Shown one piece after another: positions 43,400-51,743 of a stretch of DNA of 62,973 bases; position 1 is the first letter of the stretch, and each line of letters starts with the position of its first letter. Position numbers and translations under genes: made by a program. Where the stretch lies: positions 1 to 62,973 of the forward strand of contig CAZYHS010000011.1 of assembly GCA_964647545.1 (NCBI GenBank), written 5' to 3'. Origin of the DNA: CAZYHS01 sp964647545. GTDB taxonomy: Bacteria; UBA10199; GCA-002796325; 1-14-0-20-49-13. Below the pieces are notes generated by a model. The model was given only the letters and a program-made list of their open reading frames with translations, was not told the origin of the DNA and ran no database searches.

Positions 43400-44824
43400 C
43401 TATTTCTTTTCGAATCTTAAACGGACACGATTTACGCGACCGAGCGCCTTGCTAAACTCCCTTTCAGACTGCCTGAGTTCTTCAAGCAGCTCTCGAGGGA
43501 GATCTCTTCCGTGTTCAATATTTGTAACAACCAGCCCGGAATCCGGTTGAACCGGCGGCCTATATTCGGGAGGACGAACACCGTGAAAAACATAGCCACC
43601 GAGCTTTAGCGGGCTCCCAATCGTGCTTGAATATAATGATTTGAAATATGAACCTGCCGACGCCTCTCCACCGAACAATTTGATATCGACACCGGAAAGG
43701 CACGAAAAATATTTTGCCACCAGACTTGTAATTTCGAACGCAACAGATCTTTTTCCAAAACCGCCGGCATAGAAACCGGACCCCTTGATCATTTCTGTCA
43801 AAACTCCGTCATAAAAAACTGCTATCGCCTGTTTCGCCGGAGCCATACGAAGCGTCTGCATAAGCGCTTCTGATATCGTCTTGAAAATATACTGTCCCAC
43901 CTTCAGGGCCGCTCTATCTTTGCCGGAAGGATCAAGGATGAAGGCGATTCTTCTCGGCATCGCCTCTTCAAAAACTTTCATAAACTCTTCAAACGCCAGC
44001 TTTAAATGCAGATCGGCCGCTTTGCCGGAGACAAGAACTTTTCGGTTGTAGTCAAGAAGCTCGGATGCCTGATCGAACTCTCCGTGCGCCACCATGTGCT
44101 TGACGAGATCGAACAACACCTTTTCGGCCACCGCCTTGGTCGATTCTAAAGCGCTCTTTCCGGCCATGATCTTTAAATATGCATAAATGGTTTTTGGGTC
44201 GGCGACAGAATCCCCGTCCAGCGAGAGATAGAAATGTTTGGAAAGAAGCCCTACAAATTCGGCGAGCCTTGCTTCGTAATAAGGAACAAAAGTGCGGATA
44301 GAATTTTCTGCTCTGTGCCCCTGTATAAACTCTTCGAACGCCTTACCCTTACGCATCAGGTCGGCGCATTTGATCATCAAGTTGAAATCGCTCGACGCCT
44401 CGAACCTTGTTTTTAAAATCGCCATGCGCTGGCCGTAAAGCTCATTAAACACGGCAGCCCTTTTGTCGTTCATCCCGAAACGGCGGATTTCGTCTAAAAG
44501 AATTTCCAGCCCTTCGTCGGCGAGACCTATTGCGTCAACCAACAAACCCGTCTTTTTTGCCTCATCGCGGGTTAGTATCAGGGCCTTCACAAGCAAAACG
44601 CCGACTTTTACCTGACGTGCAAATCGCCCAAACTTCCCTTTAGCCGATTCGGCAAAAGAAATGGAGGGCTTAGGGCCGACAACTGCGATGTTTATCTTAT
44701 CTTCCCCCTCCGAACTTGAAACGTTCGACGGCGATGCCGGCACAAAATGTTCCGGAGAGTCATCTATGACAGCCCCTAAATGACGAGACTCAACTTTTGG
44801 ACCAATTGACACTTTTATTGACAT
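43400..44824 (-). CDS. Paralogue family protein P8, divergent first gene of the operon
   Basis: 474 residues, N-terminus MSIKVSIGPKVES and C-terminus LGRVNRVRLRFEKK, so both ends match the family. The interior differs: the FP-LFGLF-G motif is replaced by FARQVKVGVLLVKALIL (68-84), and SNVTxD is not evident. A long helical region (DLMRKGKAFEEFIQGH; KMVAHGEFDQASELLDYNRK, here KHMVAHGEFDQ) resembles helical repeats. It shares a 158-nt divergent promoter space with the 1,023-residue gene. The ribosome site is weak. It could be the adaptor or partner of P1-P7. Confidence 0.72.
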   Translation of the reverse strand: MSIKVSIGPKVESRHLGAVIDDSPEHFVPASPSNVSSSEGEDKINIAVVGPKPSISFAESAKGKFGRFARQVKVGVLLVKALILTRDEAKKTGLLVDAIGLADEGLEILLDEIRRFGMNDKRAAVFNELYGQRMAILKTRFEASSDFNLMIKCADLMRKGKAFEEFIQGHRAENSIRTFVPYYEARLAEFVGLLSKHFYLSLDGDSVADPKTIYAYLKIMAGKSALESTKAVAEKVLFDLVKHMVAHGEFDQASELLDYNRKVLVSGKAADLHLKLAFEEFMKVFEEAMPRRIAFILDPSGKDRAALKVGQYIFKTISEALMQTLRMAPAKQAIAVFYDGVLTEMIKGSGFYAGGFGKRSVAFEITSLVAKYFSCLSGVDIKLFGGEASAGSYFKSLYSSTIGSPLKLGGYVFHGVRPPEYRPPVQPDSGLVVTNIEHGRDLPRELLEELRQSEREFSKALGRVNRVRLRFEKK

Positions 44825-44889
44825 AAAATGCTCAAAAAATTATATGACCCATCCTTTTAAATAAAAAAATAGGTCGCTAAGAAATAGCC

Positions 44890-44919
44890 ATCTAATGTAA
44901 ATACATGATTTAATTAGAT
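44890..44919. promoter_or_regulatory. Inverted repeat in the divergent region before P8 and the 1,023-residue gene
   Basis: Perfect 7-bp arms atctaat (44890-44896) and attagat (44913-44919) in an AT-rich, 158-nt gap that must contain both promoters. It is a reasonable operator candidate; I cannot assign -35/-10 boxes with confidence. Confidence 0.4.
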
Positions 44920-44982
44920 AATTATTCTAGCAACAAAATTATTCAACAGCCGATAAAGCTATGCACGACGGATAATCTTTAT

Positions 44983-47900
44983 ATGACTATAAAAACAAAA
45001 CTTCCGCAAGAAAAAAATAATGCGACCAACATCGCGTTAATTAACGCCGAAATGGCGGAAATGAACGAAAGTTTCTTAGAAAAAAACCGCGCCGGCTTGG
45101 CTCGAATAGTCGGCTATTCTCAAGTTCCGGTCTTGATAGCCTCTCTCGGGCTTTCATCTAAACTTTTTCACGCCATCGGCTATCAAACCGACAAATACCT
45201 CGGCATAGATCCCTTCAAAAATCCGGGGCTAGCCTTTTTTGCCGTCGCTAAAAGCGCAGGCTGGGCCACAGAAAGCGTGCAAAAATTCCTGTACTCGCGG
45301 CTGGGCTACGTTTTTCCAAAAACTCCGGCGCAAATCCTTTTTAAATCCCTCCCGTTTGGAAGCAAGCTTGCTTACGGGCTAAAAGAACTTTTCGTCGAAG
45401 GAAAAGTCCTTACCTATCTTCCAAGCGCCGGCTTTCACATGGGTGGCGGTTTCGCCGTTTCAAATCTTGTCGATCATTATTTCGGCGAGCCGATCGAAAA
45501 GCTAACCAATAAGAGCGTGCGCGACATCGCCGTAACCAGCGCCTTCTTTTACAGAGAAATCTTCGCAAGCTTGGCGCCAAGCGCGCCGGTCAGATATCTC
45601 GCATCGACAACCGCCGGAAAAGCGACCGGCACATTTATGCGCACGACTTTCGCCCCCGCGATGGCTCCGGTAAGGATCGCCGCGGGAATTCAGTTCGGTT
45701 ACGATCTTGCGTCCGGCACCATCAGCATGCTGGTCAAGGGATCAAAACAGGCCAATTACGACTACCTGCTGGCGATGGATGCGGCAAAAAAGCATTCGAG
45801 TTTTGTGGCAACAATATTAACGCCGGTGGCAGACACCTATCACACATCGATATGCTCGGGGAGCGGCGTTGGAATTATCTACGATGCCTATGAAGGGCTG
45901 AAGGTATTTATCGGCGCGGAGGACGAACGCGAAACCTGCCGTCATCTGCGGCACGTGCATCATGTAAAATATACAAAGATGCTCAATAAGCAACTCCCCA
46001 TAATAAAAGAGACTTTCAGGGAAGCTCTCACTTTCGCCGGACTTGTCAATTCATCGGCTGCAGCCGACGCAAAGCTCTGGCGCAAACTTTTGTCGGACGG
46101 CTGGCTTGAACGGGTTGACACCCAAATATTGCAGAGCGCGTCGGCATTTGCCCAGCAGGCGTTTCATGACGACCAGTTTATGGGTACGGATTTTTTTCTG
46201 CAGTTCGGAACATTCGCCGCTATCATGGATTCGGCAAATGAAGCCGAATGGTTCAGAAAATATTTCGATTACGACATGCTGTATGGCCACTCGGAAGAAC
46301 TTGAAAAGGGGATTGTCTTTCACTGGCCTATCATTAAGAAAGAATTGACAGATGACTTCATAATTTCTCTCGGTACTTCTTTTGAACGCATTCTTCAAAA
46401 GCGCAAAGAGAGGTTCGCAAGCGATGTGGCAAATAGCCTCGCCGCCTGTCTTTCAGGAGCCCCCACGCATGACCAGCTTGAAATGAGAGACTTAGCCGTC
46501 GAACTTGGGCTGGCAGACAAAGAAGGTTATCCAACCGACGCTTTTATGCCGAACATCGAGGCCTTCACCGACCTGACCTTTGCCGCATCAGGCGGAGAGT
46601 TCGCCAAGACAACGCGCATGATCTTAAAGCTGGCGCAAAAATACCATGAAACCGGAGAACTGCGTTTCGCTCTTACAATGATCGCGGCCTCGCCTCATGT
46701 TGCAATGTCTGGAAATAACGTCGAACTTGGACAAGTGCTGAAAACGGCCGGCGACGTTCTTGAAAAGCATGCGAATTCTCCGAAATTATTTGCAGCGCTA
46801 ATGCCGGTTTACGAAAAATTGCAGAACGCGATCGTCTATAATCTTGTCCGCCAAGCGACAACCGACAAGATCATCGACGGCACGGCAGAAATGACCAAGC
46901 TTGATATCTCAGGCGAAACCATCCTCCTTTTGAAGGACTGCAGCGTTATCGAGCAAATCCTGAAAATAAACCATGACCGGCTGAGCATCACCGATATTTG
47001 CAACGAAGACGGCGGCATCGACTCAAGAGGCAAAGTTGCTCTCGAAAAATTCGTCGGCTCAAAAGTAGAGGCAGCGGTAAAATCATTCACTCTTGAACAA
47101 GTGCAAACCGAGATGGAAAGAGCTTTTGGGCCTGAATTAAGAGCCGAAGAGTCCAACATGCTTTTGAAAGAGATTAGGCTGCAGGTCGCAGCGATCTATC
47201 TTTCGTGTTTAGCCAACGCAGAGCTCTTCGGAAAAGATCCAGAAGTACTTTTTAGTCAAATGATGTCCGGCAAAGAATATCAGGAGCTGAAAGAGAATAT
47301 GAAGCTTGCCGCGGCCTTCTGGAAAACCGCCGGCTCCCCCGCCGATTTTAAATGGCGGGCGTTTGCAAACGGCGCAATCAAACCCAACGGCGCCATTGGC
47401 GACACAAAAGCTATCATTGAATGGGGGCTTGAGGCGAAAAAAGATGGCGGGCAGCTCATAGTCGCAGACCTCAACGCAAGATTGAAACAGGCGCAATCGA
47501 TAGTTGCTTCGTTCGACAGAGCCAAAGATGGTGTTCGCAGCGGGGCTCGATATCTCTCAGAATATCTGCAGGGAGAAATTCACATAACAAAAGATTATCT
47601 CGCCGAATACGAAGCCCAATTTTGCGAGTTGAAAAAAGCCTCCCCCGCCGGATACGACCCGATGGCAACCTTCTTTTTTGACGGAGTCGATTGCCTCGGA
47701 AGCGGCGAAAATAGCCCCAGAGCGGCTGAGGATAATTTCACCATAATGCCGGCGAAAGAAGCAAAGCAGCGGGCCGGAGATGCCCTCGACATCGTGCGAC
47801 AACTCGATCAAAAACTGATGAAGCTCGAAGCGGAGCTCGAGCATTTAATCGCGTTCGAAGAGGCCGTTGGAATAAAATTCAGTTTCTCCCCTGTCCCATA

Positions 47901-48054
47901 CCTTGAAAAAGACAGACCCGAGGTCGGACGCAACGTAGCCGAAAATAATCTCCTCATCATCGAAAGAACTCTCCGCAAATTGAGCGCCGAGGTAAACGAA
48001 CCCGAATATTCCATAGCCTTCCGTCATCTCAAAAAAGCTTTCATGCTCGAGTGA
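44983..48054 (+). CDS. Large protein of unknown function (homologue of the 51744-54908 product)
   Basis: 1,023 residues starting MTIKTKLPQEKNN, which resembles the MSIKVDL start of the P1-P8 products. Residues about 40-260 contain several moderately hydrophobic helices (VPVLIASLGLSSKLFHAIG; MAPVRIAAGIQFGYDLASGT), possibly membrane-inserting. The remaining 750 residues are mostly helical and soluble (for example KLLSDGWLERVDTQIL; FKWRAFANGAIKPNG), with a coiled coil near 895-935. No signal peptide or known domain is recognised. It shares colinear blocks with the 1,054-residue protein, such as LTPV...CSxxxxxG and ETCRHLRHVHH. It diverges from the paralogue operon. Confidence 0.78.
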   Translation: MTIKTKLPQEKNNATNIALINAEMAEMNESFLEKNRAGLARIVGYSQVPVLIASLGLSSKLFHAIGYQTDKYLGIDPFKNPGLAFFAVAKSAGWATESVQKFLYSRLGYVFPKTPAQILFKSLPFGSKLAYGLKELFVEGKVLTYLPSAGFHMGGGFAVSNLVDHYFGEPIEKLTNKSVRDIAVTSAFFYREIFASLAPSAPVRYLASTTAGKATGTFMRTTFAPAMAPVRIAAGIQFGYDLASGTISMLVKGSKQANYDYLLAMDAAKKHSSFVATILTPVADTYHTSICSGSGVGIIYDAYEGLKVFIGAEDERETCRHLRHVHHVKYTKMLNKQLPIIKETFREALTFAGLVNSSAAADAKLWRKLLSDGWLERVDTQILQSASAFAQQAFHDDQFMGTDFFLQFGTFAAIMDSANEAEWFRKYFDYDMLYGHSEELEKGIVFHWPIIKKELTDDFIISLGTSFERILQKRKERFASDVANSLAACLSGAPTHDQLEMRDLAVELGLADKEGYPTDAFMPNIEAFTDLTFAASGGEFAKTTRMILKLAQKYHETGELRFALTMIAASPHVAMSGNNVELGQVLKTAGDVLEKHANSPKLFAALMPVYEKLQNAIVYNLVRQATTDKIIDGTAEMTKLDISGETILLLKDCSVIEQILKINHDRLSITDICNEDGGIDSRGKVALEKFVGSKVEAAVKSFTLEQVQTEMERAFGPELRAEESNMLLKEIRLQVAAIYLSCLANAELFGKDPEVLFSQMMSGKEYQELKENMKLAAAFWKTAGSPADFKWRAFANGAIKPNGAIGDTKAIIEWGLEAKKDGGQLIVADLNARLKQAQSIVASFDRAKDGVRSGARYLSEYLQGEIHITKDYLAEYEAQFCELKKASPAGYDPMATFFFDGVDCLGSGENSPRAAEDNFTIMPAKEAKQRAGDALDIVRQLDQKLMKLEAELEHLIAFEEAVGIKFSFSPVPYLEKDRPEVGRNVAENNLLIIERTLRKLSAEVNEPEYSIAFRHLKKAFMLE

Positions 48055-48091
48055 ACAAGGGGCGCCGTTAACAGTCAGCGCGAAAGTTTTG

Positions 48092-48119
48092 TTGCTCCGA
48101 GACGCTAATCGGCTATAAT
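48092..48119 (+). promoter_or_regulatory. Promoter of the efflux adaptor gene, probably giving a leaderless mRNA
   Basis: TTGCTC, a 16-nt spacer and a perfect TATAAT (48114-48119) end 8 nt before the ATG at 48128. Initiation at the usual distance would fall at about 48126, on or next to the start codon. There is no ribosome site before the ATG. Confidence 0.6.
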
Positions 48120-48127
48120 GCCGACCC

Positions 48128-49207
48128 ATGAAACACCCCAAAATTTTTGCGGCTTTTTTTGCGCCGATCGCGGCAGTTGCACTTTTCCTACAGGCTTGTG
48201 GCGGCTGCCAAGACCGCATTTCAGGCGGCGAATCTCTGGTGGTCGAGCCTGTAAAGGTCAGCCAAAGCTCGCCGACCTTAATTGTAACGGGCGCCTTAAT
48301 TCCGAGAGACAGCGTAGAGATCAAAACTCCCTTCGCCGCAAAGATCGCCGAAGTTTATGTCAACAAGGGCGATAGCGTTATCGCCGGCGGGCCGCTGGCG
48401 AAGTTCTCCGAGGAAGAGACAGCGCTCAAATTAAATCAGTTAAGAACGCAGCTTCGTGAAATTGCCGCACAGCAGGAGAAAAATTCCTATCTTTTTAAGA
48501 ACCGCGACCGGCTCATGGAAGAAGGAAAGATGGACAAGACCCAGTACGACGGTGCCGAAATCGAAAATTCAAATCTTGACGCTCAGGCTAATCGTATCAA
48601 AGCCGACATTGCGGCCGCCGAATACAATCTTGCCCACCTTCAGATTAACAGCCCCATCAGCGGAATTGTCGCCGAAAAATATGTCTCGCCTCTTCAGGTG
48701 ACAGGCGACGAACAACTTCTTTTTAAACTAGTCAACACCGACCCGATAATCGTGACATTCCCGCTCGCAGCCGAGGAATCGGCCTCGGTTAGGCTTGGCC
48801 AGCAGATAAAGGTCCGGATAGAAGAGCTTGACAACAAGGAGTTCACCGGCACGATATCTTTCATCAGCCCCGAGCTTCACCAGCAGGCGATGGCCTTTGA
48901 CGTCTGGGCACAGATACCCAACCCCGAACAAATATTAAAAGCCGGAATGCAGGCCGGCGTCGAAATAGCCAGCGTGCAAACCCACAACGTCATAATCGTT
49001 CCGCAAAGCGCCGTAATATCGAGAGACCGCGACAAGTTTGTCTTCACGGTGAACAGCGGAGTCGCAAAACAGACCAAAGTCAGCATACGCAACATGCACG
49101 ACGGCATCGCGGAAATTTCAAGCGGGCTTTCGGAGAACGATCTCATTGTGGCGAAAGGGGCCCAGTCGCTTCAGAACGGAGCGCAGGTCGAGGTTTGGAG
49201 GCGTTAG
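48128..49207 (+). CDS. RND-type efflux periplasmic adaptor lipoprotein (HlyD/AcrA family)
   Basis: A 359-residue membrane fusion protein that would link an inner-membrane pump to an outer-membrane channel. The lipobox is LQACGG (Cys about 21). The adaptor layout is complete: lipoyl half-motif (VEIKTPFAAKIAEVYVNKGDSV), an alpha-helical hairpin (about 95-155), the second lipoyl half (LQINSPISGIVAEKYVSP), a beta-barrel domain and a membrane-proximal domain ending NDLIVAKGAQSLQNGAQVEV. No pump or TolC-like gene accompanies it here, so its partners are encoded elsewhere. Confidence 0.9.
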   Translation: MKHPKIFAAFFAPIAAVALFLQACGGCQDRISGGESLVVEPVKVSQSSPTLIVTGALIPRDSVEIKTPFAAKIAEVYVNKGDSVIAGGPLAKFSEEETALKLNQLRTQLREIAAQQEKNSYLFKNRDRLMEEGKMDKTQYDGAEIENSNLDAQANRIKADIAAAEYNLAHLQINSPISGIVAEKYVSPLQVTGDEQLLFKLVNTDPIIVTFPLAAEESASVRLGQQIKVRIEELDNKEFTGTISFISPELHQQAMAFDVWAQIPNPEQILKAGMQAGVEIASVQTHNVIIVPQSAVISRDRDKFVFTVNSGVAKQTKVSIRNMHDGIAEISSGLSENDLIVAKGAQSLQNGAQVEVWRR

Positions 49208-49212
49208 TTAAG

Positions 49213-49971
49213 ATGAAAAAGAGACTCAACATTTTTTTGCTGTGCGTAACGCTTCTTGCATTTGCCAAACCGGCGTTCTCAAACAGCTGGCAGGAAATTT
49301 CCTCCGGCGCGTTCTACCGAAAATACTCGAAACCGTTCAGTTCAGAATCGATAAAAAATGCGTCGCCGCAAATCGTCCATTTTTTCAAGTTCGACCCTCT
49401 GGTCTATAAATTCGACGTGGTAAGTTCAAAAAGTCTCGGTTCTAGCGCCTTCGACGTTAAAACCCTCGCTAATAAATCGGCGGCTCTGCTTGCCGTGAAC
49501 GGCGGCTACTTCACGCCGGAATATTTGCCTCTCGGGCTGCTGGTCTCGCAAGGCAAGGAGCTCAACAAAATAAAAATGGTAGGATGGTGGCATATTTTTC
49601 AAATCAAGTCTGGCCAACCTGACATCATCACCAAACAGGAATACGCGCTATCGCCCGAAGTTGAAATGGCCATCGAAGCCGGTCCAAGGCTTTTGATCGA
49701 CGGAAAGATTGCCGGAGGACTTAAAGATAGCCGAGCGGAGCGCACCGCCATAGGAACGACAAAGGACGGTTTTGTCATGATAGCCGTCACCGATTCGTTC
49801 CCGCTATCCATGAAAGAATTCGGCTTGATCGTAAAAAACGTCGGAGGCTTCAACGTACTTAATCTTGACGGCGGCTCATCGACCCAGCTCTTTGCAAAGA
49901 TCAAAGACTTTTCGCTCCACCGCCCGGGTTTCGGACCGGTAGCTAACGGGGTCGTGGTAAAAAACCGCTGA
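49213..49971 (+). CDS. Exported phosphodiester glycosidase-domain protein (NAGPA/DUF2233)
   Basis: A 252-residue protein with a signal peptide (MKKRLNIFLLCVTLLAFAKP...). The mature part is an NAGPA-type phosphodiester glycosidase domain: LLAVNGGYFTPEY, GPRLLIDGKI, RTAIGTTKDGFVMIAV and LNLDGGSSTQLF match the conserved NGG, GP.L, RTA.G and LDGGGS-type motifs. The start is the ATG at 49213, five nt past the adaptor stop; ggagg lies upstream inside the adaptor gene. Bacterial members act on cell-wall or exopolysaccharide phosphodiesters. The adaptor pairing hints at envelope export, but this is speculative. Confidence 0.88.
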   Translation: MKKRLNIFLLCVTLLAFAKPAFSNSWQEISSGAFYRKYSKPFSSESIKNASPQIVHFFKFDPLVYKFDVVSSKSLGSSAFDVKTLANKSAALLAVNGGYFTPEYLPLGLLVSQGKELNKIKMVGWWHIFQIKSGQPDIITKQEYALSPEVEMAIEAGPRLLIDGKIAGGLKDSRAERTAIGTTKDGFVMIAVTDSFPLSMKEFGLIVKNVGGFNVLNLDGGSSTQLFAKIKDFSLHRPGFGPVANGVVVKNR

Positions 49972-50000
49972 CTCAATTTACCCGTGTTTAAAAAATAAAA

Positions 50001-50028
50001 CGCCCGCAAGGCTTGAGCCTTACGGGCG
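50001..50028. terminator. Bidirectional terminator between the glycosidase gene and rho
   Basis: 13-bp arms cgcccgcaaggct / agccttacgggcg with one mismatch and a 2-nt centre. There is an A-rich stretch on the left and a T-rich one on the right. It serves the convergent genes ending at 49971 and 50054. Confidence 0.85.
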
Positions 50029-50053
50029 CTGTTCTTTCAGTGAAGCGAAGCTG

Positions 50054-51301
50054 CTATTTATTCATGCTCTCAAGAAAATCTTTGTTGCTCTTTGTGTGCC
50101 CTATCTTGTCCATGATAAATTCCATGGCGTCGATGACATTTAGAGGCTGCAACAACTTGCGCAAAATCCACACTCTGTTGAGCACGGCATCTTTTATGAG
50201 AAGTTCTTCTTTGCGCGTGCCGCTCTTGTTGATGTCCATGCAAGGGAAGATGCGTTTTTCCATCAGCTTGCGGTCGAGATGAATTTCCATGTTGCCGGTG
50301 CCTTTGAACTCTTCAAAGATAACTTCGTCCATTCGGCTGCCGGTGTCGATGAGGGCCGTTCCCATGATCGTGAGACTTCCCCCCTCTTCAATGTTGCGCG
50401 CTGCGCCGAAAAAGCGTTTCGGTTTGTGGAGCGCGTTCGAATCGACGCCGCCCGAGAGAATTTTTCCGCTCGGCGGAACGACCGCGTTGTAGGCGCGAGC
50501 CAGACGCGTGATAGAATCGAGCAAAATAACGACATCTTTTTTATGTTCGACGAGGCGCTTGGCCTTTTCGATCACCATTTCGGCGACCTGCACGTGACGA
50601 CTGGCCGGCTCGTCGAAGGTTGACGACACGACCTCGCCCTTAACCGAGCGCTGCATGTCGGTGACCTCTTCGGGACGTTCGTCTATCAAAAGAACGATAA
50701 GAACTATTTCGGGATGGTTTGTCGTTATCGCGTTAGCGATATTTTGCAGCAGAACCGTTTTTCCGGCGCGCGGCGGAGAGACGATAAGACCGCGCTGGCC
50801 TTTTCCGATCGGAGTCAGCAGGTCCATAACGCGCGTCGAAAAATTCTTCGGGTCAAACTCGAGATTAATACGCGCGTTCGGGTAAAGCGGCGTCAAGTTG
50901 TCGAAAAGCGTCTTGCCGCGAACATTTTCAGGCGGCTCGAAATTGATAGATTCAACTTTGAGCAGCGCGAAATAACGCTCCTGATCTTTCGGCGGACGTA
51001 TCTGTCCGGCGATCGTGTCACCGGTTCTCAACATAAAACGCCTGATCTGCGACGGGGAAACATAGATATCGTCCGGCCCCGGCAGATAGCTGCAATCGGG
51101 CGAACGCAAAAAGCCGAAACCGTCCGGAAGAATTTCCAGAACGCCCTCGCCGTAAATTGCGCCGTTAGCTGCAGCGTGCGATTGAAGAAGCGCAAAGATA
51201 AGCTCCTGCTTGCGCATGGAAGCCGCCCCTTCGATCGACTTTTCTTCGGCCATAGTTATCAGTTCTGTGGCCTTTTTTGCCTTCAGTTCATTTAGATGCA
51301 T
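50054..51301 (-). CDS. rho: Transcription termination factor Rho
   Basis: A hexameric RNA helicase that ends untranslated transcripts. In the 415-residue protein the N-terminal RNA-binding fold shows GVLEILPDGFGFLRSPDCSYLPGPDDIYVSPSQIRRF. The ATPase P-loop is SPPRAGKTVLLQ near residue 178, and the Walker B region is KDVVILLDSITRLARAYN. The Q/R loops (SGGVDSNALHKPKRFFGAARN) are intact. The start at 51301 has a ggag site. The gene stands alone, diverging from the 1,054-residue gene. Confidence 0.98.
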   Translation of the reverse strand: MHLNELKAKKATELITMAEEKSIEGAASMRKQELIFALLQSHAAANGAIYGEGVLEILPDGFGFLRSPDCSYLPGPDDIYVSPSQIRRFMLRTGDTIAGQIRPPKDQERYFALLKVESINFEPPENVRGKTLFDNLTPLYPNARINLEFDPKNFSTRVMDLLTPIGKGQRGLIVSPPRAGKTVLLQNIANAITTNHPEIVLIVLLIDERPEEVTDMQRSVKGEVVSSTFDEPASRHVQVAEMVIEKAKRLVEHKKDVVILLDSITRLARAYNAVVPPSGKILSGGVDSNALHKPKRFFGAARNIEEGGSLTIMGTALIDTGSRMDEVIFEEFKGTGNMEIHLDRKLMEKRIFPCMDINKSGTRKEELLIKDAVLNRVWILRKLLQPLNVIDAMEFIMDKIGHTKSNKDFLESMNK

Positions 51302-51448
51302 TCATACACTCCTATTATTGTGAAAAAATTTGTGAAAGTTCGGACAGACCTTTTGATCGGAAGACATCGGTGATTTTTATGATTTTATTAGTTGGACCCA
51401 ACGGCCTTACAGCCGGCTCAAAACCTCTTCAATTTGAATTGTGCGCGT

Positions 51449-51477
51449 ATAATGCAATCGATGCCGGGCAAAGTCAA
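51449..51477 (-). promoter_or_regulatory. Candidate rho promoter
   Basis: On the minus strand TTGACT (51477 to 51472), 17 nt, then CATTAT (51454 to 51449). The start near 51442 gives a leader of about 140 nt before rho. Rho leaders are autoregulated in several bacteria; nothing in this leader proves that here. Confidence 0.5.
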
Positions 51478-51743
51478 GAGGTTATATTTTCAACTCCTGC
51501 AAAGATTGTATCGTCACACCCGAATAAATGTTGCTAAGAAAATTTTCTACCCGCTCAATATTCGTTCACGCACCTGAGTTCTCATCGCAAAAAACCATCT
51601 TGTTCGCACAATATAAATAGTTGATTTAAAAGACAATTTAAGAATAAGCGCAACATTTTCTCGGCATTGCCGAAAACAAGAGGCGCCTACAAGCCGCACG
51701 TGCGACTTACGGCCGCAGCGCAAGCCGGAAAAATTTAAGAACC
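51478..51743. other. Non-coding stretch upstream of the 1,054-residue gene
   Basis: The 442-nt gap 51302-51743 holds the rho leader and promoter and then this stretch, which has no convincing ORF. A 13-nt palindrome, tcggcattgccga, at 51661-51673 is a possible operator. The DNA is AT-rich to about 51650 and GC-richer afterwards. No clear sigma-70 promoter for the plus strand was found. Confidence 0.4.
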
